A stretch of DNA of 64,000 nt, from the NCBI GenBank assembly GCA_902779845.1, contig CACZCZ010000007.1, positions 1-64,000 on the forward strand, given 5' to 3'. A program made the translations under genes and the position numbers. Of the stretch, positions 50,491-58,313 are shown piece by piece (position 1 is the first letter of the stretch; every line of letters begins with the position of its first letter). This stretch comes from an uncultured Bacteroidales bacterium. GTDB lineage: Bacteria; Bacteroidota; Bacteroidia; Bacteroidales; Bacteroidaceae. Under the pieces are notes generated by a model. It was not told the DNA's origin. It searched no databases and was given only the letters and a program-made list of their open reading frames with translations.

Positions 50491-53187
50491 ATGACCGAGA
50501 CATATCCGACCTCAGCTATCCGCCCAGAGACAATGGAGAATACGCTGCGCCAGTGGTGGCAGGAGCGTTTTGAAACGCCGCTGCCAGACGACGTGCGCGA
50601 ATGGTTGCACAATTTTTTCCGTCAGGAGATTTCCCGTGCACGCCTCCATGAACAGCTGCTGGACGATGCTACGATACAATCCATTCACGAGGGGCGCCGC
50701 CTCTGCCAGACCAAGCTGGCACATTTGGAAGACACCGCCATACAGCTGAAGCGCCAATTGGAACAGCTGCACCAATACCTGAAGGTGAACACAGAGATGA
50801 CGGAACAGCGCGATCGCCTGTACCGTCTCAACAAAGAGTTGGCCACCATCCAGACCGAGCGCCAGGAGCTGGAACGTTTTGAAGCTTTTGAGCCGGTGAA
50901 CGGCCAGGTGCAACGCATCCATCTGTTGGCACAAGACATCGAGAGAACACGTCAGGCCAGCAGCCGCCAAGCACTTGAGATAGATCAGGCACAGAAAGAA
51001 GCCGACACCGCCGAACAGCAGATGACCATTGAAAAAGAGAACGTGGCCGATGCCTTGCAAAGGCTGCTCTCATCTGCCGTGAAGATGGCTGATGGCGAAC
51101 GTTTGGGAGCCGAAGTGGAAGAAGGACGGCAACACGCAAGCGAAGTAGATGCGAACCTCAAGCTGCTACGTGAGCGCGACAGCATCCTTCAAAAGAACAT
51201 CCGCGAGAACAGCCTTGAGGAAGAACGCATACAAAAAGAACTCTCAGAACTACGCGTGCAACTACAGGCTCTCGATGTGCATCAGCAGATGCTGGTACGC
51301 AGCGACGCGGTGAAGATGATGATAGACGAGTTGGTGCTCGCCGATCAGCAGCGTACGGAGCTCACCCGCGAGCTGGATCTGGCCATGCGCCGACAAGAGG
51401 AGCGCGACGAACACCTCGGACGTCTCTTCTCTGAAAACCAGAAACTCGGTGCCACCATCAAATCCAAGCAGGAAGAGGCCGACGGCCACCGCCGAGGCAT
51501 CGCCGGAAAGGACAGTTACAACCTGCAGCGGCGCGCGCTGGAACTGCGCAGCCGCATGCTCATGTTGAAGATGAGCGCCACACTGTGGCACGGCATCGCC
51601 ATGGGCTATGACCTCATCGAACAGAAAGAGGAAAGCATCACACGCCTGCGTCTGCACGCCGACCACCTGAATCGCGACATTGACATGCAGGACCATGACG
51701 TGCGGCAGTTGACACAGCAACTGGAGCATAAGATCTATCATCTGACGCTGTCGAAGAGCCAGAATGTCATAGAGCTGCGCGGCGACCTGGAAGAAGGAAC
51801 GCCCTGCACTGTCTGCGGTGCCACACACCATCCCTGGCAAGGCGAGACTATCGTGGAACAGAACGCGCTAATAGCCACGCTGAAGGCAGACTGTGAGACA
51901 TTGCACCGCGACCTGGAAGCGAAGCAGCGGCAGCTGGAAGAATCCAAGCAGGACCTGACGCGCACGCTGTCGCGGCTGGACACCGAGAACGAGCACCTAA
52001 GTACACTGCGCCAACGCCAGCACGCCGACGTGGAGGAATGGAAGAACTTCCGCAACCTGGACCCGTCATTCTCCGACTGCTCACCCTCCACCAACCGCGA
52101 GGCACGAACTACGCTCATACAACTGCTCATCGAAAAGGCGTCCGTGGATGCCGAGACAGCAGAGAAAGAGCTGGAAGCCTTTACCTTCCACTTGGATGCC
52201 ATCTCCAACATCGGCATCGCCATACAAAAATTACAACAACAGGCCGACGACCTGTCCATCCGTCTCAACGAAGCCAACACAGCCTGCCAAGTCATGGCCG
52301 GACAGGTGGAGCGCCTCAACAAACGCCTGGAGCAGACCACGAACACCTACCGCCAACGCTACGATGCTCTGGAGCTGGTCATCACGCTACCCGAGTGGTC
52401 GTCACAGTGGAAGACTTCACCCGAAAACCTCAAGCAACGCATTCAAGGGATGCGTGACCGCAGGGAAGACATCAACAGCAAGTTGCGTGAAGCCGAATTA
52501 GATGCCATGCGCCTGAAGACCGATGGTCTGCGCCTGCAAGAGAGTCGCCAGCAGCTGCTGACCGACATCGCATCACTGGAGTCCTACACCAACAAGCTCC
52601 ACGAGCACATAGACAAGTCCGAGAATGCATGGAAGAAGCTCATTCCTGAAGGCGACAACAAACAACCCTTCGAACAAGCACGTGCCCAACACGCCACGCA
52701 AACCGAACTGCTGGAAAAAGCCCGCAAGGAATACGAGAAAAGACTGTGGCAACAGTTGTCTGCCGTAGCCCTGAAGGAGGCGCTGGACAGCCATGCGCAC
52801 GACTTCGAGCAAGAGATTGCACAGCAACACCGCAGCCTTGACCTGTGGATGAACCGCTACAATGCCAACCACCCGCCGGTGCAGATTCAAGAGCTGGAAC
52901 GCGTGCTGGCCGGCGAGAAGGATTGGAGTGAGCTACGCGAACATGTGCGTAAAGTGCAGGATGAGCAGTCCATGACGGAAGCCCGCGTCGATTACCTGCG
53001 CGCTCAAATTATCGCACTACAAGCCGAAGGGTTGCGCTCCCTCACGGATGACGGCGATGCCGAACGCAAGGCGCTGCAAGCGAAGCTCGCCGAGTTGGAG
53101 CAGCAGCAACGCGAACTGCTGAAACAAATCGTACAATACGACTTGCGCCTGCAGACACACGAACAAGCGAAGGCTTTTGTTTCTTAA
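50491..53187 (+). CDS. SbcC/Rad50-like coiled-coil protein with zinc hook, no ATPase heads
   Basis: The 898-aa protein is almost entirely coiled coil (Gln, Glu, Arg and Leu rich). At its middle it has GTPCTVCGATHHP (Cys 439 and 442), a very good match to the CxxC zinc hook of SbcC/Rad50. SbcC normally has a Walker A at the N-terminus and a Walker B/signature at the C-terminus; neither is seen here. The N-terminus (TLRQWWQERFETPLPDDVRE) and C-terminus (QIVQYDLRLQTHEQA) do not match ATPase halves. No sbcD lies beside it. It may be a structural relative that dimerises by the hook, or a derivative that has lost the heads. Confidence 0.8.
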   Translation: MTETYPTSAIRPETMENTLRQWWQERFETPLPDDVREWLHNFFRQEISRARLHEQLLDDATIQSIHEGRRLCQTKLAHLEDTAIQLKRQLEQLHQYLKVNTEMTEQRDRLYRLNKELATIQTERQELERFEAFEPVNGQVQRIHLLAQDIERTRQASSRQALEIDQAQKEADTAEQQMTIEKENVADALQRLLSSAVKMADGERLGAEVEEGRQHASEVDANLKLLRERDSILQKNIRENSLEEERIQKELSELRVQLQALDVHQQMLVRSDAVKMMIDELVLADQQRTELTRELDLAMRRQEERDEHLGRLFSENQKLGATIKSKQEEADGHRRGIAGKDSYNLQRRALELRSRMLMLKMSATLWHGIAMGYDLIEQKEESITRLRLHADHLNRDIDMQDHDVRQLTQQLEHKIYHLTLSKSQNVIELRGDLEEGTPCTVCGATHHPWQGETIVEQNALIATLKADCETLHRDLEAKQRQLEESKQDLTRTLSRLDTENEHLSTLRQRQHADVEEWKNFRNLDPSFSDCSPSTNREARTTLIQLLIEKASVDAETAEKELEAFTFHLDAISNIGIAIQKLQQQADDLSIRLNEANTACQVMAGQVERLNKRLEQTTNTYRQRYDALELVITLPEWSSQWKTSPENLKQRIQGMRDRREDINSKLREAELDAMRLKTDGLRLQESRQQLLTDIASLESYTNKLHEHIDKSENAWKKLIPEGDNKQPFEQARAQHATQTELLEKARKEYEKRLWQQLSAVALKEALDSHAHDFEQEIAQQHRSLDLWMNRYNANHPPVQIQELERVLAGEKDWSELREHVRKVQDEQSMTEARVDYLRAQIIALQAEGLRSLTDDGDAERKALQAKLAELEQQQRELLKQIVQYDLRLQTHEQAKAFVS

Positions 53188-53225
53188 TTATTTTTAAAAT
53201 GTATGGTTATTTCCCAGCTTATTCA

Positions 53226-53233
53226 TACTTTTG
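53226..53233 (+). promoter_or_regulatory. Promoter -7 box of the AraC-type gene
   Basis: TACTTTTG lies 44 bases before the start at 53278. Confidence 0.5.
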
Positions 53234-53277
53234 TACCCAAAATTCAATAGCAACACAAACTACGAACATTTCAAACT

Positions 53278-53745
53278 ATGTCAAAGTACAACCTTCGCGA
53301 GAGAAAGGACGCACCGGCTCTCTATCGCACAGCTATCAAGCGTGAAGTCATCGATGAAATCTGCGAGCAAATCCTCCGCAAGATGATTGTCGAGAAGCGC
53401 TATCGTGACCCACAGTACAATGCCCAGAAGTTGGCACAGGAAATCCAGACGAATGCACGCTATGTGAGCGCGGCCGTGAGTTTACGTTTCCAATCCAACT
53501 TCCCCACGCTCATTGCCGGTTATCGCCTGCGCGATGCTATCGCCATGATGACTGACAAACGTACACGCGACCTGACCATGGCCGAGATTTCCAGTGCCAG
53601 CGGCTTCGCAAACCGTCAGTCCTTCTATTCATCGTTCTTCAAAGCCTACGGGAAGAGCCCCAAGCAATATCAAAAAGATTTCTTTTCCAAGGTCAGAACT
53701 CCCAAAGGCAGCAAGAACAAAACCACTTCTGTAAATGAATCTTAA
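53278..53745 (+). CDS. AraC-type helix-turn-helix protein
   Basis: The 155-aa product is basically a DNA-binding module: an N-terminal helical part (REVIDEICEQILRKMIVEKR), then two helix-turn-helix units, the second with MAEISSASGFANRQSFYSSF and FKAYGKSPKQYQKDF, the usual AraC signature. There is no ligand-binding domain. Its stop overlaps the start of the DPP III gene by 11 bases, so the two are coupled. Confidence 0.85.
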   Translation: MSKYNLRERKDAPALYRTAIKREVIDEICEQILRKMIVEKRYRDPQYNAQKLAQEIQTNARYVSAAVSLRFQSNFPTLIAGYRLRDAIAMMTDKRTRDLTMAEISSASGFANRQSFYSSFFKAYGKSPKQYQKDFFSKVRTPKGSKNKTTSVNES

Positions 53746-55786
53746 ACACTTTACAACCGGAATGCTCATTGCAGCAACAACCCTCGCCACGTCCTGTGGC
53801 ACCCAAAAAGAAGAAACGGAATTCGAGTACAACGACGAACGCTTTGCCGACCTGCAGATGCTACGCTACAAGGTCGAGGGCTTCGAGGATCTCTCGCTGC
53901 GCCAGAAGACGCTCGTCTATTACCTCTCACAGGCAGCCCTCAGCGGCCGTGACATCCTGTGGGACCAGAACGGGCGCTACAACCTGCGCATCCGTCAGCT
54001 GCTGGAGTCCATCTATACCGACTATCAGGGCGACCGCGAGAGCGAGGACTTCAAGCAGTTTGTCGTCTATCTCAAGCGCGTCTGGTTCTCCAATGGCATC
54101 TACCACCACTACGGCTGCGACAAGTTCCAGCCCGGCTTCTCCGAGGACTTCCTGCGCACTGCCATGAAGGACGTGGCAGCCGAGAAACTCCCCTTTGACA
54201 CCGAAGAGCTCTTCCCCGTCATCTTCGACCCCACGGTACTGCCCAAGCGCACCAACCAAGCCGACGGAGAGGACCTGGTGGTCACCAGCGGAGGAAACTA
54301 CTACGGGCAGGGCGTGACACAGGCCGAGGCCGAGGACTTCTACCTGAAGATGAAGGAAGCCGATCCCGACCCTGAGCACCCCATCATGTTCGGCATGAAC
54401 AGCCGTCTGGTGAAGGAGAACGGCGTGCTGAAGGAGAAGGTGTGGCGCAGCGGCGGCCTCTACGGCGAGGCCATCGACCGCATCATCTACTGGCTGGAGA
54501 AGGCCAAGACGGTTGCCGAGGGCGACAAGCAGGTCGCCGTCATCGACAAGCTCATTGAATACTACCGCACAGGCGACCTGAAGACCTTTGATGCCTACAG
54601 CATCCTCTGGGTCGAGGACACCGAGGGCGACGTCGATTTCACCAACGGCTTCACCGAGAGCTACGGCGACCCGCTGGGCATGAAAGCCAGCTGGGAAGGC
54701 TATGCCAACTTCAAGGACAAGGCAGCCACCGAGCGCACCGAGAAGCTCTCCGCCAACGCACAATGGTTTGAGGACCACTCCCCCGTAGATCCCCGTTTCA
54801 AGAAGCAGAACTGCAAGGGCATCACCGCCAAGGTCATCGTCGCAGCCATCCTCGGCGGCGACCTCTACCCCAGCACCGCCATCGGCATCAACCTGCCCAA
54901 CAGCAACTGGGTACGTGCTGAGCACGGCTCCAAGAGCGTGACCATCGGCAACCTCACCGATGCCTACAACAAGGCAGCCCGCGGCAACGGCTTCCAAGAG
55001 GAGTTCGTCATTGACCAGGACACACGCCAGTGCATCAACGACTACGGCGACGTGTGCGACGACCTCCACACCGACCTCCACGAATGTCTGGGCCACGGCA
55101 GCGGCAAGCTGCTGCCCGGCGTGGATGCCGACTCGCTGAAGGCCTACGGCAGTGCCATCGAGGAGGCACGCGCCGACCTCTTCGGCCTCTACTACATCGC
55201 CGACCCGAAGCTCGTGGAGTTAGGTCTCACGCCCAATGCCGATGCCTACAAGAGCCAGTACTACACCTATATGATGAACGGCCTGATGACGCAGCTCGTG
55301 CGCATCGAACCGGGCAACAACATCGAGGAAGCACACATGCGCAATCGCGCCCTCATCGCCCACTGGGTCCTCGACCATGCGAGCCCTTCAGCGGACGCTG
55401 AGGGAGCTGTGGCAGCCGTCGAACTGGTCAAGCGCGATGGAAAGACCTACGTGCAGATCAACGACTACGCCGCCCTACGCACACTCTTTGGCGAACTGCT
55501 GGCTGAAATCCAGCGCGTGAAGAGCGAGGGCGACTTCGAAGGTGCCCGCCGCCTCATCGAGCAGTACGGCGTGAAAGTAGATGCCGACCTGCACCAGGAG
55601 GTCCTCGCCCGCTACAAAGCCCTCAACTTGGCTCCCTACAAGGGCTTCATCAACCCTGAGTACGTGGTCACAGAGGACAAGGACGGCAACATCACCGATG
55701 TGCAGATCCGCTACGGCGAGGCCTATGACCACCAGATGCTGCGCTACAGCCAAGAGTACAAGACACTCCCCTTCATCAACGAATAA
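53735..55786 (+). CDS. Dipeptidyl peptidase III (M49), lipoprotein
   Basis: The 683-aa zinc peptidase removes dipeptides from peptide N-termini. The start has a lipoprotein signal with Cys near residue 21 (LATSCGTQKE). The family motif HECLGH (residues 449-454) and EEARADLFG about 26 residues later are both present and give the two His and the Glu zinc ligands. As a lipoprotein it should act at the periplasmic or outer face of the envelope. It follows the AraC-type gene with an 11-base overlap. Confidence 0.93.
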   Translation: MNLKHFTTGMLIAATTLATSCGTQKEETEFEYNDERFADLQMLRYKVEGFEDLSLRQKTLVYYLSQAALSGRDILWDQNGRYNLRIRQLLESIYTDYQGDRESEDFKQFVVYLKRVWFSNGIYHHYGCDKFQPGFSEDFLRTAMKDVAAEKLPFDTEELFPVIFDPTVLPKRTNQADGEDLVVTSGGNYYGQGVTQAEAEDFYLKMKEADPDPEHPIMFGMNSRLVKENGVLKEKVWRSGGLYGEAIDRIIYWLEKAKTVAEGDKQVAVIDKLIEYYRTGDLKTFDAYSILWVEDTEGDVDFTNGFTESYGDPLGMKASWEGYANFKDKAATERTEKLSANAQWFEDHSPVDPRFKKQNCKGITAKVIVAAILGGDLYPSTAIGINLPNSNWVRAEHGSKSVTIGNLTDAYNKAARGNGFQEEFVIDQDTRQCINDYGDVCDDLHTDLHECLGHGSGKLLPGVDADSLKAYGSAIEEARADLFGLYYIADPKLVELGLTPNADAYKSQYYTYMMNGLMTQLVRIEPGNNIEEAHMRNRALIAHWVLDHASPSADAEGAVAAVELVKRDGKTYVQINDYAALRTLFGELLAEIQRVKSEGDFEGARRLIEQYGVKVDADLHQEVLARYKALNLAPYKGFINPEYVVTEDKDGNITDVQIRYGEAYDHQMLRYSQEYKTLPFINE

Positions 55787-55808
55787 GCCCCATAAGTCTT
55801 TAAGTCCC

Positions 55809-56369
55809 ATGAGCCCCATCCAAGCCATCAAAGCTGACCTGCGCGCTGCCATGAACGGCGTGGCATCGAAGACTATTCGCGAAAGCGGCATGGGCTACAA
55901 GCTGGTCTTTGGCGTGGAGCTGCCCCGTCTGCGCGAGATTGCTGCCGGCTACGATGCCGACCGCCGTCTCGCCCTGGATTTGTGGCAGGAGGACATCCGT
56001 GAGTGCAAGATGCTGGCTATCATGCTCTACCCACAGGAGGAATTCGACCGCGACATTGCCGACATGTGGATCAGCAGCCTGCACCCGGAGCAGGCCGAAT
56101 TGGTACAGCTCATGGCCTTGGACCGTCTCTCAAAGATGAGCGATGCCTCCGAACTGGCCTTCCTGTGGATGGCTGACGAGCGCCCTCTCTTTCAGCTCTG
56201 CGGTTTCCTCATGGTCAACCGTTTGCTGATGCAAGGTGCACAGCTCTCTCCCGATGCCGAAGCGGAATTCCAGGATCAGGCGGCCGCCACCCTGCCCTCC
56301 CCTTTTCTGCCACTGCGGAAAGCCGTACAGAACGCCCTCGTTCGCCTCGAAGAAAGCAAGAATGGTTGA
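55809..56369 (+). CDS. AlkD-like DNA alkylation repair (HEAT-fold) protein
   Basis: The 186-aa protein resembles AlkD/DNA alkylation repair family members: MGYKLVFGVELPRLREIA, then ALDLWQEDIRECKMLAIML and DIADMWIS. AlkD-type HEAT-repeat proteins bind and excise alkylated bases. The start at 55809 follows the DPP III stop by 22 bases; the longer frame from 55581 is antisense-like noise over DPP III. It is shorter than AlkD, so activity is uncertain. Confidence 0.75.
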   Translation: MSPIQAIKADLRAAMNGVASKTIRESGMGYKLVFGVELPRLREIAAGYDADRRLALDLWQEDIRECKMLAIMLYPQEEFDRDIADMWISSLHPEQAELVQLMALDRLSKMSDASELAFLWMADERPLFQLCGFLMVNRLLMQGAQLSPDAEAEFQDQAAATLPSPFLPLRKAVQNALVRLEESKNG

Positions 56370-56384
56370 AAACTGGAGCCATCC

Positions 56385-56416
56385 TTTGGTCATTTCGGAG
56401 AAATATAGTACTTTTG
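56385..56416 (+). promoter_or_regulatory. Promoter of the Fur-family gene and purA
   Basis: TTTG (56385-56388) and TACTTTTG (56409-56416) are 20 bases apart. The -7 box ends 7 bases before the ATG, suggesting a leaderless or near-leaderless mRNA. Confidence 0.7.
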
Positions 56417-56423
56417 TGCCCGT

Positions 56424-56939
56424 ATGAGCGATCAGACAAGCCTACAAGCCAAGGTGACAGCGCAGTTCAGGGACTTCCTCATTGCCCACCAACTCCGACA
56501 GACCCGCGAGCGGTTTGCCATCTTAGAAGCGATCTATGATATGGAAGGAACCTTCACGATAGAAGACCTTCAACAGACGATGCAGGACCGTCGTTTTCCT
56601 GTGGGCATCGCCACGCTCTATCAGACCACACAGCTCATGGTGCAGGCGAACCTACTCATCCGCCATCCCTTCCTGTCGTCGGCAGCAGTCTTTGAGCGCA
56701 TCGCAGACGACCGCCCACACAGCTACCAGATTTGCAGCAACTGCCATCGTATCACGCGCATCAAAAGCAAGGAACTCGCATCCAGTCTGGAAAGCTACCA
56801 CACACGGAGCTTCCACATCACACACCGCATCGTCTATGTCTATGGCATCTGCGTCTCCTGTCAGCGACAGGCTCGCAAGCAACTGAAAATCCATCTGCAA
56901 CTCTCTGAAAACAAACCAAAAAAACATAGTAAAAAATGA
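56424..56939 (+). CDS. Fur-family metal-responsive regulator
   Basis: The 171-aa protein has a winged helix (QTRERFAILEAIYDM, GIATLYQTTQLMVQANLL) and the Fur zinc site, with CSNC and CVSC pairs. The usual metal-sensing HxH...H region is weakly kept (RPHSYQICSNCH), so whether it reads iron, zinc or peroxide is unclear. The basic C-terminus (KPKKHSKK) is unusual. Its stop overlaps the purA start by 4 bases, so purA is translated with it. Confidence 0.85.
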   Translation: MSDQTSLQAKVTAQFRDFLIAHQLRQTRERFAILEAIYDMEGTFTIEDLQQTMQDRRFPVGIATLYQTTQLMVQANLLIRHPFLSSAAVFERIADDRPHSYQICSNCHRITRIKSKELASSLESYHTRSFHITHRIVYVYGICVSCQRQARKQLKIHLQLSENKPKKHSKK

Positions 56940-58207
56940 AACAAGGTCATGTTGACGCCCTCTTAGGAATCGTCTTCGGCGACGAAGGAAAAGGAAAGGT
57001 CGTTGATGTCTTCACCCCCAAATACGACGTTGTAGCCCGCTTCGCAGGCGGTCCCAACGCCGGTCACACCATCATCTTCGATGGCAAGAAGTTTGTGCTC
57101 CGCTCCATCCCCTCCGGCATCTTCGACGAGGGTAAGCTGAACATCATCGGCAACGGCTGTGTCATCGCCCCCGACCTCTTCATGAAGGAGGCACGCGAGC
57201 TGGAAGCAGCCGGCTACGACCTGAAGAGCCGCCTGCACATCAGCACCCGCGCTCACCTCATCCTGCCCACACACCGCGTCCTCGACCGCGCCTACGAAGC
57301 TGCCAAGGGCAAGAACAAGGTTGGCACCACAGGCAAGGGCATAGGCCCCACCTACAGCGAGAAAGCCAGCCGCACCGGTCTCCGCGTGGGCGACATCCTC
57401 GAGGGCTTCATGGAGAAATACCAGGCGCTGAAAGCACGCCACGAACAGATCCTGCGCGACCTCAACTACACCGACTACGACATCGCCGACGAGGAACAGC
57501 AGTGGCTGCAGGGCGTGGAATACATGCGACAGTTCCCCCTCACCGACACCGAGATAGAAATCAACCGCCTGCTGGCCGAAGGCAAGAACGTGCTGGCCGA
57601 AGGCGCACAGGGAACGATGCTCGACATCGACCACGGCACCTACCCCTTCGTGAGCTCCAGCAACACCACCACAGGCGGTGTCTGCACAGGCCTCGGCGTA
57701 GGCCCCAACAAGATCCGCGACGTCTTCGGCATCTTCAAGGCCTACAGCACGCGCGTCGGCGCTGGACCTTTCCCCGTCGAGCTCTTCGACGAGACGGGCG
57801 ACAAAATACGCGAGATAGGCAATGAGTATGGCGCCGTGACAGGCCGCAACCGCCGCTGCGGATGGGTGGATCTCGTGGCGCTGAAGTACGCCATCATGAT
57901 CAACGGCGTCACACAGCTCATCATGATGAAGAGCGATGTCCTCGACGGCTTCCCCACCATCCGCGCCTGTGTGGCCTACGAGAAGGACGGCGTGCAGGTC
58001 ACCGACATGCCCTTCGACACCGAAGGTTGGAGCGCCGTCTATCGCGACCTGCCAGGCTGGAGCGAAGACCTCAGCACCATGACCTCCGAGGATCAGTTCC
58101 CCCAGGCCTTCAAGGACTACATCACATTCCTCGAGACCGAACTGCAGACGCCCATCTGCATCCTTTCGGTCGGTCCCGATCGCGCGCAAACCATTATAAG
58201 GAAATAA
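56936..58207 (+). CDS. purA: Adenylosuccinate synthetase
   Basis: The 423-aa GTP-dependent enzyme joins IMP and aspartate on the way to AMP. Signatures: GIVFGDEGKGKVVD with catalytic Asp, RFAGGPNAGHTI with catalytic His, GTTGKGIGPTYSEKASR, GTMLDIDHGTYPFVSSSNT. The coupling to a Fur-family regulator is common in this group of bacteria. A perfect hairpin with a T-run follows. Confidence 0.96.
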   Translation: MKQGHVDALLGIVFGDEGKGKVVDVFTPKYDVVARFAGGPNAGHTIIFDGKKFVLRSIPSGIFDEGKLNIIGNGCVIAPDLFMKEARELEAAGYDLKSRLHISTRAHLILPTHRVLDRAYEAAKGKNKVGTTGKGIGPTYSEKASRTGLRVGDILEGFMEKYQALKARHEQILRDLNYTDYDIADEEQQWLQGVEYMRQFPLTDTEIEINRLLAEGKNVLAEGAQGTMLDIDHGTYPFVSSSNTTTGGVCTGLGVGPNKIRDVFGIFKAYSTRVGAGPFPVELFDETGDKIREIGNEYGAVTGRNRRCGWVDLVALKYAIMINGVTQLIMMKSDVLDGFPTIRACVAYEKDGVQVTDMPFDTEGWSAVYRDLPGWSEDLSTMTSEDQFPQAFKDYITFLETELQTPICILSVGPDRAQTIIRK

Positions 58208-58208
58208 G

Positions 58209-58248
58209 AAAATCAGGCTGCAAGGACATTGCAGCCTGATTTTTTTTC
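58209..58248 (+). terminator. Terminator of purA
   Basis: aaaatcaggctgcaa pairs with ttgcagcctgatttt over a 5-base loop, followed by eight Ts. Confidence 0.88.
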
Positions 58249-58313
58249 AGCTCATGATTAAACCCTTTTGAGAATACTGTGTCATACCATTGCCAACCGG
58301 AAATGATTGACAC

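Noticed and set aside
56963..58189. Long minus-strand open frame opposite purA
   Set aside because: Shadow of purA, with a repetitive composition and no motif.
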